DNA of 64,000 nt, taken from positions 1-64,000 of the forward strand of contig NZ_FMAH01000014.1 of NCBI RefSeq assembly GCF_900094545.1, read 5' to 3'. The notes under the pieces were generated by a model that saw nothing but the letters and a program-made list of their open reading frames with translations, was not told the origin of the DNA and ran no database searches. Source of the stretch: Martinezella miluonensis. Lineage in GTDB: Bacteria > Pseudomonadota > Alphaproteobacteria > Rhizobiales > Rhizobiaceae. Below, piece by piece: positions 29,601 through 37,614 of the stretch. A program made the translations under genes and the position numbers. Position 1 is the stretch's first letter. Every line of letters starts with the position of its first letter.

Positions 29601-29871
29601 TGAGAGCGCCGTCTGATGTCGCCTGGCTGGACATGTAGAGCATGCCCTCGACGCCGTTGATCTGCTCTTCGAGCGGCGTCGCCACCGTTTCGGCGATGAC
29701 GGTCGGGTTGGCGCCGGGATAGGTGGCGCGCACGACAATAGACGGGGGCACGACCTCTGGATATTCGGAGATCGGCAGCGCTCTGAGGCCGATCAGGCCG
29801 GCGACCACGATGAGGACCGAAAGAACACCGGCAAAGACCGGACGGTCGACAAAGAATCTGGAGATGTTCAT
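26674..29871 (-). CDS. RND multidrug efflux permease, AcrB/HAE1 family
   Basis: The 1065-residue inner-membrane proton antiporter has twelve predicted membrane helices and two large periplasmic loops. Helix 4 carries the proton-relay pair in GIVVDDAIVVVENVER. The start MNISRFFVDRPVFAGVLSV and the GAEMRAAMGVAVFAGMIGVT segment are typical of HAE1 pumps. The adaptor gene lies 120 bp upstream, with a hairpin between them, and a strong terminator follows. No outer-membrane factor or TetR gene is adjacent, so a TolC encoded elsewhere would be needed. Confidence 0.95.
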   Translation of the reverse strand: MNISRFFVDRPVFAGVLSVLIVVAGLIGLRALPISEYPEVVPPSIVVRATYPGANPTVIAETVATPLEEQINGVEGMLYMSSQATSDGALNVTVTFKLGTDPDKAQQLVQNRVSQAEPRLPAEVRALGITTVKSSPNFIVVVNLVSDGADHDITYLRNYATLNIKDRLARIEGVGQVQVFGAGDYSMRVWIDPQKAAEHNLAASDISNAISSQNVQAAAGIIGASPSRPGVDLQLNVNAQGRLRTPEEFGNIIVKTGANGEITRLRDVARVELGAQDYTLRSLLDGKPAVAVAVLQAPGSNAIEIANNVRSTMNVLQQAMPAGVKYEIVYDTTKFVRASIEKVIDTLLEAIALVVLVVILFLQTWRASIIPLIAVPVSIIGTFAVMYVFGFSINALSLFGLVLAIGIVVDDAIVVVENVERNIENGLSPRDATYKAMKEVSGPIIAIALVLVAVFVPLAFISGLSGQFYRQFALTIAISTVISAFNSLTLSPALASLLLKGHHAPKDRLTRIMDAVFGWFFRGFNRAFGAGSKYYGKGIGGLLSRKSIVMVIYLALVGATYSLFTTVPGGFVPSQDKQYLIGFAQLPDAASLDRTEDVIKRMTDIALKQPGVANAIAFPGLSINGFTNSSNAGVVFVTLKDFDERKTPDLSGGAIAMALNQKFGVIQDAFIAMFPPPPVNGLGTTGGFKLQIEDRAGLGNQALDQAAKAVIGKAYQTPELAGIFSSFQINVPQLFADLDRAKAEQLGVSVTDVFQTLQIYLGSLYVNDFNAFGRTYSVRVQADAKFRAQPEDIGQLKVRSASGQMIPLSALLKVNATTGPERTNRYNGFLAADINGGPAPGFSSGQAQAAIEKILHETLPPGIDFEWTDLTYQQILAGNSSVVVFPLALLLVFLVLAAQYESLTLPLAIVMIVPMGVLAALTGVWLTGGDNNIFTQIGLVVLVGLSAKNAILIVEFARELEFEGRTPVQAAIEASRLRLRPILMTSMAFIMGVVPLVTSTGAGAEMRAAMGVAVFAGMIGVTFFGIFMTPVFYVLIRSLTGNRPLKQHHHNDNEHSAEVLPIAAE

Positions 29872-29961
29872 ATCAAAGCCCCCTCTGGGGTGAGAACGGA
29901 TGCAAAATTCCTGTCCGACGATTTGAGAGCCGCCGGCGGATCATGTGATTTCGGAATGTCG

Positions 29962-29985
29962 GCCTTCTGCCCTCGGGCAGAAGGC
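29962..29985 (-). other. Hairpin between adaptor and pump genes
   Basis: GCCTTCTGCCC at 29962-29972 pairs with GGGCAGAAGGC at 29975-29985, leaving a very tight loop. No T-run follows on the minus strand. It may stabilise the upstream message or lower pump expression relative to adaptor. Confidence 0.5.
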
Positions 29986-29991
29986 GAAGTC

Positions 29992-31182
29992 TTACTGAGC
30001 GGTCGCGACCTTCTCTGCCAACTGCGGTGCGACGACTGCACCGGGACGGATGCGCTGCAGCCCGTTGACGACGATCTTTTCGCCGGCTTTCAGGCCGTTC
30101 TCGATCACTCGCTGGCCGTCAACCAGCGACCCGAGCTGGACCTGCCGGTAATTGACCTTGTTCTCGCCATCCACGACGAAGACGAACTTCTTGTCCTGGT
30201 CGGTGCCGACTGCCCGATCATCGATGACGATCCTGTTCTCGGCCTTCGGCTGACCCATACGGACCCGCACGAACTGGCCGGGGATGAGACGTCCGCCGGG
30301 ATTGTCGAAGACAGCCCGAACGCTGACGGTGCCGCTTGCCGCATCGACTTCGTTGTCAATCAGCTGCAACTTACCCTTGATCGGCGTGCCGCTGTCACTG
30401 GAGGTGCCGATCTGAACCGGGATCTGCTCGACCGGCGGAACCGCGCCACCGGTCGCCGGCAGCTCCGCCAGCGCCTGGGTGACGGTCTGCTCGTTCGCAT
30501 TGAAGCTCGCATAGATCGGATCGACCGAAACGAGCGTCGTCAGCGCCGGGGATGACGAGCCGGCAGCGACGAGGTTGCCGACGGTGACGGCGATCTTGCC
30601 GACGCGGCCGGCGATCGGAGCGCGGACCTGCGTATAGTCGAGGTTCAATTGTGCCGTCTGCAAGGCCGCTTGCGCCGCCTTCAGATTGGCTTCCGCTTCG
30701 GCATAGTTGCTGGTGCGCGCATCCATGTCGCTCTGCGAAATCGTCTTGTTGTCGAAGAGCTTCTGGCCGCGGCCGACTTCGACCTTGGTCAGATCGAGCT
30801 TCGCCTTGGCAGCCGATACCTGCGCTTGTGCCTGTGCGACCGTTGCCTCATAGGGTGCAGGATCGATCGTCACAAGCAGGTCACCCTGCTTGATCAAAGC
30901 CCCTTCGCGGAAGTGCACTGACTGAATTGCGCCGGCGACCCGTGGGCGAACTTCGACGCGGTCGATGGCTTCCAGCCGGCCGGAAAACTCCTGCCAGGAT
31001 GTGATATCGCGCGGCTCCACGGCTGCGACCGTGACCGGGATGGCCGGCTTCGCTACCGGACCGGTTGCCTCGGTTGCCTGAGCACCGCGCGGCAGCTCCA
31101 GATAGAAAGCCGCGCCTGAAATGGCCACAGCAACACCCATGCCGGCGCCCCACAGGGCCCAGCGCTTACCGTTGGACTTCAT
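29992..31182 (-). CDS. RND periplasmic adaptor (membrane fusion protein)
   Basis: The 396-residue protein has an N-terminal membrane anchor or signal (RWALWGAGMGVAVAISGAAF), a lipoyl/barrel-sandwich hybrid domain (VRPRVAGAIQSVHFREGALI; APIAGRVGKIAVTVGNLV) broken by a coiled-coil hairpin (about 105-175), and C-terminal beta-barrel and proximal domains. This is the AcrA/MexA layout. It is followed by its pump gene. An esterase gene lies 172 bp upstream on the same strand. Confidence 0.93.
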   Translation of the reverse strand: MKSNGKRWALWGAGMGVAVAISGAAFYLELPRGAQATEATGPVAKPAIPVTVAAVEPRDITSWQEFSGRLEAIDRVEVRPRVAGAIQSVHFREGALIKQGDLLVTIDPAPYEATVAQAQAQVSAAKAKLDLTKVEVGRGQKLFDNKTISQSDMDARTSNYAEAEANLKAAQAALQTAQLNLDYTQVRAPIAGRVGKIAVTVGNLVAAGSSSPALTTLVSVDPIYASFNANEQTVTQALAELPATGGAVPPVEQIPVQIGTSSDSGTPIKGKLQLIDNEVDAASGTVSVRAVFDNPGGRLIPGQFVRVRMGQPKAENRIVIDDRAVGTDQDKKFVFVVDGENKVNYRQVQLGSLVDGQRVIENGLKAGEKIVVNGLQRIRPGAVVAPQLAEKVATAQ

Positions 31183-31354
31183 GTTAGTCTCTCCTTTGGT
31201 CCCCTCTTGGGACGCGGGAACCGAAAATTCCTATTGTCTCGATACAGTCAGGGGCCTGAAGCGCCGCGTATCCTCGCGGAGATCGCTTCTGCCTTTGCTT
31301 CCGGCATCCCATCCAGATCGGCGTTTTCCCTCGCGATCGGAATGCTGCCGTCGA

Positions 31355-32167
31355 TCAAGCCTGCACGTCTTCGACAAAACCCTTGAAACAACAGCATACA
31401 TCGTGTTGCCATGAAGGCCTGTCCTTCGAATGCCCGCCGTAGAGAGTGGGCCAGCCTGTCCCGGCGGGGAGGACTTGCTGGCGAACACGGACGCCAGCAT
31501 CTCTCAGCCGACTGCCGTATTCCATGCTCTCGTCGCGGAGCGGGTCGTCCTCGGCCGTGAGCACCAATGCCGGCGCAAGGCCCGAAAGCCGCGAACAGTA
31601 TCGAGGCGCCGCATAGGGGTGACAGACACCGCCCAGGAAACCCAGGTAACGGTTCCAACCCTCCGTCCAGCGCTCGCGCATGCCGCTTTCCTCCGCCTGG
31701 AGGAAAGATTTCGACCCCATGAAAGGATCGAGCAAAGGCGATATCAACACCTGTCCGTCCAGCGAACCGGGTATTTGATCGCGCGCCTTTAAAGCGACAC
31801 CCGCTGCAACATTGCCACCCGATTCCTCTCCGGCGACAAACAGCAGCGATTTTTTCGCCCCGCCCAGCGCAAGCATGTTCCGCTTGTTGCTGAGGTAAGC
31901 GAGAATCCCGTAGGCGCATTCGAGCACCTTCGGAAAAGCATTCTGATTACAGCTCGTATAATCAGCCGCAACCACGATGGCTCCGGCCTCTGCGAGGCTT
32001 GCCGCCACCGGTCTGTTGATCGCATGGTCGGTATCGAGAAAAGCGCCGCCGTGCAGATAGAGCACGAGGGGTGCCGCCTTCTTCAAACCTTCGCCGTTAT
32101 AGATCCGAGCTGCCACCGGCCCCGTAGGCACGTTTTCCAGCACAACATCTTTCCACGGCGCACTCAT
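31355..32167 (-). CDS. Alpha/beta hydrolase, hormone-sensitive-lipase/acetyl-esterase type
   Basis: The 270-residue protein has the HSL-family oxyanion motif YLHGGAFLDTDH, a nucleophile elbow that reads GEESGGN instead of the usual GDSAGGN, and the Asp in AEDDPLRDE. The C-terminus is odd: the His usually found in an HxF motif is not obvious (a YGGHS may serve) and a CCC run follows. Activity is therefore less certain than the fold. It diverges from a LysR gene across 234 bp and precedes the RND adaptor gene on the same strand. Confidence 0.78.
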   Translation of the reverse strand: MSAPWKDVVLENVPTGPVAARIYNGEGLKKAAPLVLYLHGGAFLDTDHAINRPVAASLAEAGAIVVAADYTSCNQNAFPKVLECAYGILAYLSNKRNMLALGGAKKSLLFVAGEESGGNVAAGVALKARDQIPGSLDGQVLISPLLDPFMGSKSFLQAEESGMRERWTEGWNRYLGFLGGVCHPYAAPRYCSRLSGLAPALVLTAEDDPLRDESMEYGSRLRDAGVRVRQQVLPAGTGWPTLYGGHSKDRPSWQHDVCCCFKGFVEDVQA

Positions 32168-32401
32168 CGACCCAAATCCCTATCTGTTCGAGTGAATATG
32201 ATCCATATCCAGCAGCCCTCTAACATGCTTTCAATCATATTCTCGATAATGCGGTCTTTGGCGCCCCCATGCCGCATTGCAACAATCACGATTAGAACAT
32301 ATTGTTATTCCGCTTCGAGAATAAGTAGCCTATATTCGATCAGACTATTCAGGATCACAAACAATCGACCTCTTTTCTGCGAGGTCAAGGGACATCACAG
32401 A

Positions 32402-33313
32402 ATGGACCAATTATCAGCAATGCGGGCGTTCGCGCGCGTGGTCGAGACGGGTAACTTCACCCGCGCCGCCGCAGCCCTTTCCATGCCGAAGGCGACGGTG
32501 ACGACGCTCATCCAATCGCTCGAGGCGCATCTTCACGCCAAGCTTCTGAACCGGACGACCCGGCGCGTCATGGTGACGACGGACGGTGCGCTTTATTACG
32601 AGCGCGCCATTCAGATCCTCTCCGAAATCGAGGAACTGGATGGCAGCATCAGCAATTCGCAAAGCCTGCCGGGCGGCCGCCTGCGCGTCGAAATGGCCGG
32701 CGCCTTCGCAGAACGGATCGTCATGCCCGCGCTATGTGACTTCCACCAGCGCTACCCCGACATCCACATCGATCTCGGCGTCGGCGACCGGCTCGTGGAC
32801 TATCTGGCCGAGAATGTCGATTGCGCCTTGCGCGCCGGCATGCCCAGCGACCAGTCGCTGATCGCCCGGCGCGTCGGCGAAATGCACTTCGTCACATGCG
32901 CATCTCCCCTTTATATCGAGAAGCACGGCGTCCCGGAACGGCCGGAGAACCTTGAAACCAGTCACCATGCGGTCTGCTACTTTCGCTCGCAAACCGGCCG
33001 TACGGTTCCTTTCCTCTTCGAACGCGGCAATGAGTCTCTGGAGATCAGCCCCCGCTATATCGTCTCGGTAAATGACGGCCGCAGCTACATTCATGCGGCG
33101 TTGACCGGCCTCGGCATCGCGCAGGTGCCGAGCTTCATGGCGCGAGATGCCCTTGCCAGGGGAGACCTCGTGCCTGTCCTCTCCGGCTGGACCCGGCCCG
33201 TTATGCCCATGCACATCGTCTATCCGCCCAACCGGCACCTCAGCAATAAGGTGCGCGTTTTCGTCGATTGGCTGGCGAAATTGCTGGTGACAGCACGGGT
33301 TGGAGAAGCCTGA
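32402..33313 (+). CDS. LysR-family transcriptional regulator
   Basis: The ATG at 32402 gives a 303-residue LysR protein that starts at the usual distance from the HTH (MRAFARVVETGNFTRAAAAL, SMPKATVTTLIQSLEAHL). The rest is the CrgA/DmlR-type effector domain. The frame is open much further upstream, but that part does not resemble the family. The divergent esterase gene, and possibly the RND pump beyond it, are the natural targets. Confidence 0.9.
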   Translation: MDQLSAMRAFARVVETGNFTRAAAALSMPKATVTTLIQSLEAHLHAKLLNRTTRRVMVTTDGALYYERAIQILSEIEELDGSISNSQSLPGGRLRVEMAGAFAERIVMPALCDFHQRYPDIHIDLGVGDRLVDYLAENVDCALRAGMPSDQSLIARRVGEMHFVTCASPLYIEKHGVPERPENLETSHHAVCYFRSQTGRTVPFLFERGNESLEISPRYIVSVNDGRSYIHAALTGLGIAQVPSFMARDALARGDLVPVLSGWTRPVMPMHIVYPPNRHLSNKVRVFVDWLAKLLVTARVGEA

Positions 33314-33326
33314 GACCAGGAAATCG

Positions 33327-33353
33327 CCTTCTCCCCTTTCGCAGGGGAGAAGG
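33327..33353. terminator. Palindromic repeat/terminator between convergent genes
   Basis: CCTTCTCCCC at 33327-33336 pairs with GGGGAGAAGG at 33344-33353 around TTTCGCA. It lies between the stops of the LysR and carboxymuconolactone decarboxylase-family genes. The same arm sequence recurs at 54450-54477, so it is also a dispersed repeat. Confidence 0.65.
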
Positions 33354-33374
33354 ATCGGCACGCTCCGGCGTCCT

Positions 33375-33833
33375 TCAGTTCCAGGAGGCTCCTGCGCGCT
33401 GGCGAACTGTGGAGTTCAGCCGGTTCCAGACATTGTCGAGCGCGATCGCAACGATGAGGGCGGACAATGCCTTCTCGTCGTAATGTCTTGCGGCTTCATT
33501 CCAAATCTCGTCGGTGACGGCATCCGGACGGTCGGCAAGCCGGGTGACGGCTTCGCCAAGTGCAAGAGCCGCGCGCTCGGCATCCGAAAAATAGGGCATT
33601 TCGCGCCAGGCAGAGACGCCGACGATACGTTCCATCGTTTCGCCCGCCTTCTGCAACTTGCGAAAGCCCATATCGGTGCAGACGCTGCAGCCGTTGATCT
33701 GGCTGACGCGAAGATGCACGAGGTCCATGGTGTTTTCCGAGAGGCCACGATCTTTGATCGAATTGCTGACGGCCATAAGCGCCTGCAGTGTTTCGGGCAG
33801 GACGAGAGCTGGGTTCTTCATGCGAGCTTGCAT
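33375..33833 (-). CDS. Carboxymuconolactone decarboxylase/AhpD-like protein
   Basis: The ATG at 33833, preceded by GAGGAAAG, gives 152 residues. The AhpD-like motif is present: INGCSVCTDMGFRKLQKAG with the CxxC pair and following conserved residues, typical of CMD-family peroxidase-like or decarboxylase-like proteins. The reading frame stays open far upstream through the divergent sigma-factor gene, but that part is antisense. This is the COE-type partner expected beside an ECF41 sigma factor, and a matching promoter lies upstream on the minus strand. Confidence 0.88.
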   Translation of the reverse strand: MQARMKNPALVLPETLQALMAVSNSIKDRGLSENTMDLVHLRVSQINGCSVCTDMGFRKLQKAGETMERIVGVSAWREMPYFSDAERAALALGEAVTRLADRPDAVTDEIWNEAARHYDEKALSALIVAIALDNVWNRLNSTVRQRAGASWN

Positions 33834-33905
33834 TGTTTCTTTCCTCTGTTTTTGAGAGCGCTGTTGCGGCTCTCGTTCAGACGATGCACTTTCCTGCCGA
33901 TCCGC

Positions 33906-33932
33906 TGTCACACCGGCCGGATTTCGTTCGTC
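33906..33932 (+). promoter_or_regulatory. ECF41-type promoter for the sigma-factor gene
   Basis: TGTCACA at 33906-33912 and CGTC at 33929-33932 are separated by exactly 16 bp. As I recall it, TGTCACA-N16-CGTC is the promoter described for ECF41 sigma factors. It lies 36 bp ahead of the sigma gene ATG, implying autoregulation. Confidence 0.7.
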
Positions 33933-33940
33933 ATAGGTCT

Positions 33941-33967
33941 GACGGAACACGATGAGGGAATGTGACC
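33941..33967 (-). promoter_or_regulatory. ECF41-type promoter for the CMD-family gene
   Basis: On the minus strand GGTCACA (33967-33961) is followed after 16 bp by CGTC (33944-33941). This differs at one base from the ECF41 consensus and points to the CMD-family gene whose ATG is at 33833. It overlaps the leader of the divergent sigma gene. Confidence 0.6.
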
Positions 33968-33968
33968 G

Positions 33969-34853
33969 ATGGACGAAAAAAAGTGGCGGGCGGAAAAATT
34001 CGAGGCGAACCGGCCGCATCTGCGCGCCGTGGCCTATCGCATGCTCGGCTCGCGCACAGAGGCCGAGGATGCCGTGCAGGAAACGTGGCTGCGCCTGGTC
34101 AGAAGCGACACGTCTGATATCGAAAATCTCAGTGGCTGGCTGACGACGGTGACGGCACGCATCTGCCTCGACTTGTTGCGAGCCCGCAAATCCCGTCGCG
34201 AAGAGCCGCTGACAATCCACGTTCCCGAGCCGATGGTGGTGCATGAGGCCGGAAACGGCACCGACCCGGAACAGGATGCGTTGCTGGCCGATTCCGTCGG
34301 TCTCGCCCTCTTGGTCGTCCTGGAAAAGCTCAATCCGGCCGAACGGCTCGCCTTTGTTTTGCACGACATGTTCGACGTCTCTTTCGACGACATCGCCCCG
34401 ATCGTCGGCCGCACAACGGTCGCGACACGGCAACTTGCGAGCCGCGCCCGCCGCCGCGTGCAGGACACGCCACCAACGACGGAGGTCGATCTCACCCGCC
34501 AGCGCCATGTGGTCGATGCTTTCCTGACGGCCTCCCGCGTTGGCGATATGCAGGCGCTACTGGCCGTACTCGATCCAGAAGCGATCTTCCGCCCGGATGC
34601 CGTCGCGGCTCATATGGGCTCCGTTGGAGAAATCCAGGGGCGTACCGCCGTCGCGGCAACCTTCAACGGCCGCGCGCAGGCAGCCCGGCCGGCGGTCATC
34701 GATGGCGCTGTCGGCGCCGTCGTGGTTATCGGCGGGCAGCTGCGCATAGCGCTTCGCTTCACCCTCAATGATGGCAATATGGTCACGGCTGTCGATGCGG
34801 TGGCCGATCCGGAACGGCTGCGCAAGCTCGAAATCCTATTGATCGAGCCATGA
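33969..34853 (+). CDS. ECF41-like sigma factor with SnoaL-type C-terminal domain
   Basis: The 294-residue protein has sigma region 2 (YRMLGSRTEAEDAVQETWLR, about 23-42), a linker containing HVPEP in place of the WLPEP seen in ECF41, and region 4 (LNPAERLAFVLHDMFDVSFDDIA). About 115 further residues have the SnoaL/NTF2-like fold that controls activity in cis, replacing an anti-sigma factor. The typical DGGGK motif of ECF41 tails is not obvious. GAGGGA lies 9 nt ahead of the ATG. The divergent CMD-family gene and the two promoter copies between them are as known for ECF41 loci. Confidence 0.9.
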   Translation: MDEKKWRAEKFEANRPHLRAVAYRMLGSRTEAEDAVQETWLRLVRSDTSDIENLSGWLTTVTARICLDLLRARKSRREEPLTIHVPEPMVVHEAGNGTDPEQDALLADSVGLALLVVLEKLNPAERLAFVLHDMFDVSFDDIAPIVGRTTVATRQLASRARRRVQDTPPTTEVDLTRQRHVVDAFLTASRVGDMQALLAVLDPEAIFRPDAVAAHMGSVGEIQGRTAVAATFNGRAQAARPAVIDGAVGAVVVIGGQLRIALRFTLNDGNMVTAVDAVADPERLRKLEILLIEP

Positions 34854-34858
34854 ACGCG

Positions 34859-35620
34859 CTAACGCATCTGCGTCGGGCTCGTCCCCGTCAGCCGGCGAAA
34901 CATAGCGATGAAAGCGGAAGCGTTACTATAGCCCAGTCGCGAGGCGATCTGCTGCACCGGCTCGCCGGCTTCGATCAACGACAATGCGGCAACGAGCTTC
35001 GATCGCTGGCGCCATTCGTTGAAGGAAAGGCCGAGATCGTCCTGGCATCGGCGCGACAGAGTCCGCTCGGTCGTGCCCATCCTGCGCGCCCATTCGCTGA
35101 GGGAGTGCCGATCGCCGGGATCGGCCTGCAGGGCGCTGAGCACCGGGCCGAGCAATGGGTCGTCGGAGAACGGAAGATAGTTTTCGCAGCCGGGCGCCAG
35201 GCAAATTTGGTCGACCAGAACCTGCGCGAGCCGCAGGTCTTCGACGGTTTCCGGCATGGTGATATCCCGGGCAGCAAAATCGGCAAGGATTGCCTTCAGC
35301 AGCGGGCTGATGCTCAGCATCGAGGGCTTGTCGGGCAGACCGGCGCAAAGCGCGCGCTCGACATAGACGGTCACATAGCGCAGATCATGCTGGTTATGGG
35401 CGCCATGCATCGTGTCCGGCGGCAGCCAGATGGCATAATGCGGCGGCGACAGATAGCGCACGCCCTGAATGTCGAACTCACAGACACCGATAAGTGCATA
35501 GTTGAGTTCGCCCCACGGCTGGCTCTTTCTGGGAAAGACCGTGCCCGCTTTGTAATTCTCCGTCCGAAAGGAAACGGGATTGGGCGGATCGCCCTGAATG
35601 CGTGGAAGCCTGTCCGGCAT
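34859..35620 (-). CDS. AraC-family transcriptional regulator
   Basis: The 253-residue protein has an N-terminal cupin-like sensing domain (SPPHYAIWLPPDTMHGAHNQ, about 58-77) and a C-terminal double HTH (SLSEWARRMGTTERTLSRRC and QQIASRLGYSNASAFIAMFR). It diverges from a DMT exporter gene across 140 bp and probably controls it, an arrangement common for AraC/EamA pairs. Its 3' end lies only 5 bp from that of the ECF sigma gene. Confidence 0.9.
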   Translation of the reverse strand: MPDRLPRIQGDPPNPVSFRTENYKAGTVFPRKSQPWGELNYALIGVCEFDIQGVRYLSPPHYAIWLPPDTMHGAHNQHDLRYVTVYVERALCAGLPDKPSMLSISPLLKAILADFAARDITMPETVEDLRLAQVLVDQICLAPGCENYLPFSDDPLLGPVLSALQADPGDRHSLSEWARRMGTTERTLSRRCQDDLGLSFNEWRQRSKLVAALSLIEAGEPVQQIASRLGYSNASAFIAMFRRLTGTSPTQMR

Positions 35621-35760
35621 GTCGTCATTTCATTACTGATTGTCCTAATCTCGTTATATACCAGAATTCGGACAAGCGGTAGAAGAGCCTCACGGTGGCG
35701 GAGCATCTTCGCCATTGCTCGTTTCGCATCGAAGCCAGAACGACGTCGGGAGACTGTTCC

Positions 35761-36708
35761 ATGAGCAACCAGTCGAACTCATCCGTATCCATCGTCAGTG
35801 CCGTCGGATTGGCGCCGCTGCTGACTGTGCTGATCTGGTCCGGCAACACCGTCGTCACCAAGGCCTCCGCCGGCGTGATCTCTCCGGGCTCCATCTCCTT
35901 CTATCGTTGGCTGCTCGCCTTCGTCGTGCTCCTGCCCTTCGTCGGCCGGACTGCATGGCGCAACCGTGCCGCGCTGCGCGAGCATTGGCTGAAGCTCGCC
36001 ACACTCGGCGCGCTCGGCATGGTGATCTACCAGAGTCTCGCCTACGAGGCGGCCAAGACCACATCGGCCGTCAACATGGGCGTGATGGTTGCTCTGATGC
36101 CGCTGATGTCGACCTTGCTCGCCGGCCTGCTGGCAGGCGAAAGACTGACGACCGCCAGCCTCGCAGGCAGCGCCATTTCGCTGATCGGGCTTGTCTATCT
36201 GACATCACAGGGGGACCCGATGCGACTGGTGAATGGCGGCTTTCACGTCGGCGACGGCCTGATGATCATCGCCGTCCTCTCGAATGCGCTCTATGGCGTC
36301 ATGCTGAAGCGCTGGGCAATGCCGATACCCATGTGGCAGCAGCTCTTCTGGCAGATCGGTTTTTCGACTCTGCTGCTGATCCCGATTTTCCTGATGGGCG
36401 ATATCTCGCCGGTCACCGCCGCAAACCTGCCGCTGATCCTCTATGCTGCTATCCCGACCTCGCTCGTCGCCCCTCTCTGCTGGATGATCGGCATTCAAAA
36501 GCTCGGAGCGAGCCGGACGTCGCTACTGATCAATCTGCTACCCATCCTCGTCGCGGCACTGGCCTCGGCACTTCTTGGGGAGCAGCTGCATTCCTACCAT
36601 GCCATCGGCGGCGCCCTCGCCCTCATCGGTGTCGGCCTTGGCCTGCGAAAGGCCCCGGCGAGGACCAGTCAAGCCGATGAGGCAAGCTGGGAGGCTGAGG
36701 AAGCCTGA
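35761..36708 (+). CDS. DMT-superfamily (EamA) transporter
   Basis: The 315-residue protein has about ten helices in two EamA repeats (ISFYRWLLAFVVLLPFVGRT in the first; GASRTSLLINLLPILVAALA in the second). The ATG at 35761 follows GGGAG. The longer frame upstream overlaps the promoter region of the divergent AraC gene and was rejected. The substrate is unknown; the AraC regulator is the likely control. Confidence 0.9.
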   Translation: MSNQSNSSVSIVSAVGLAPLLTVLIWSGNTVVTKASAGVISPGSISFYRWLLAFVVLLPFVGRTAWRNRAALREHWLKLATLGALGMVIYQSLAYEAAKTTSAVNMGVMVALMPLMSTLLAGLLAGERLTTASLAGSAISLIGLVYLTSQGDPMRLVNGGFHVGDGLMIIAVLSNALYGVMLKRWAMPIPMWQQLFWQIGFSTLLLIPIFLMGDISPVTAANLPLILYAAIPTSLVAPLCWMIGIQKLGASRTSLLINLLPILVAALASALLGEQLHSYHAIGGALALIGVGLGLRKAPARTSQADEASWEAEEA

Positions 36709-36790
36709 GGGGGGGACGGAGACGCCCCTTTCCTTTCGCCTGTCCTTCGTTCTACGATGAACGAGTCCCAGCAGTGAAAAGGAAGCAAGC

Positions 36791-37513
36791 GTGCGCATAG
36801 CCCTGGAACCGGTGTCCTCCAGAACGACGATCCAGGAGAGCGTCTATCAGCAGCTGAGAAATGCGCTCATGGCCGGCAATTTCGATCCGGGCCAGACCCT
36901 GACGATCGCCTCGCTCGCCGAAACTTTCGGAACCAGCAACATGCCGGTCCGCGAGGCGCTGCGCCGGCTGGCCGCCGAAAATGCCCTGGAAGTCGCCGCC
37001 AACGGCTCGGCCCGCATTCCGATCGTGACACTCGCCCGTTTGGATGACCTTTGCCGCGCCCGCATCGCTGTGGAGGGCCTGGCCGCCGAGCTCGGCTTGC
37101 CGAACCTCACCCCCACCGACATTGAAACGCTCGAGCGCATCGCCGGCGAACAGCATGTTATCGGCCTCGGCGCCAACGTCTACGACCTGATGGCCAAGAA
37201 CCAGCAGTTCCACTTCACCATCTACAGCGCCTCCGGTTCCGAGGTGCTGCTGCAGCTCATCGAGACTTTGTGGCTGCGCTTCGGTCCCTACATGCGCATG
37301 CTCTCCGCCTCCGTCGAGCCTTTGATGCGCAGCGGCCAGCTCGATCCTGCCGGCGAGCATGTTGCGATCGTCAAGGCGCTGAAGGCCGGCGATTTTGCCG
37401 CTGCTCGGGATGGGGTCGTCGCCGATATCAGACGTACCCATGAAATCCTGCAGGATTACTGCCCGGCAACGCAGGATGAGCCGCGCAAGGGCTCCAGCTC
37501 CTCCCGCCGCTAA
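36791..37513 (+). CDS. GntR-family (FCD domain) transcriptional regulator
   Basis: A GTG at 36791 preceded by AAAAGGAAG starts a 240-residue protein. The winged HTH covers about 12-75 (YQQLRNALMAGNFDPGQTL, SLAETFGTSNMPVREALRRL), followed by the all-helical FCD ligand domain, with His in NQQFHFTIY and GEHVAIVKAL as metal-binding candidates. It lies just upstream of the class V PLP-enzyme gene, in whose promoter region two TGATCA boxes could be its binding site. Confidence 0.9.
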   Translation: MRIALEPVSSRTTIQESVYQQLRNALMAGNFDPGQTLTIASLAETFGTSNMPVREALRRLAAENALEVAANGSARIPIVTLARLDDLCRARIAVEGLAAELGLPNLTPTDIETLERIAGEQHVIGLGANVYDLMAKNQQFHFTIYSASGSEVLLQLIETLWLRFGPYMRMLSASVEPLMRSGQLDPAGEHVAIVKALKAGDFAAARDGVVADIRRTHEILQDYCPATQDEPRKGSSSSRR

Positions 37514-37540
37514 GCTTCCGACATGGGGCTAAGAAATTTG

Positions 37541-37554
37541 GTTGAACCTTAAAG
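37541..37554. promoter_or_regulatory. Weak copy of the TTTKAAGCTTMAAA operator
   Basis: GTTGAACCTTAAAG matches 11 of 14 positions of the palindrome repeated across the catabolic cluster. It lies 60 bp ahead of the class V PLP-enzyme gene. On its own it would not be called; it is listed because of the stronger copies downstream. Confidence 0.4.
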
Positions 37555-37561
37555 TATTTTG

Positions 37562-37575
37562 TGATCAAATGATCA
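37562..37575. promoter_or_regulatory. Paired TGATCA boxes, candidate GntR operator
   Basis: TGATCA occurs at 37562-37567 and again at 37570-37575, 2 bp apart, 39 bp ahead of the PLP-enzyme ATG. Each box is itself palindromic. The GntR protein encoded immediately upstream is the simplest candidate ligand. Confidence 0.4.
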
Positions 37576-37614
37576 AACTAGAGATTTCAACCCGATATCC
37601 AGAGCGAGATCCCC

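Noticed and set aside
33834..34508. N-terminal extension of the CMD-family gene to a 377-residue frame
   Set aside because: The extension runs antisense through the sigma-factor gene and lacks motifs. The ATG at 33833 has a ribosome site and gives the normal family length.
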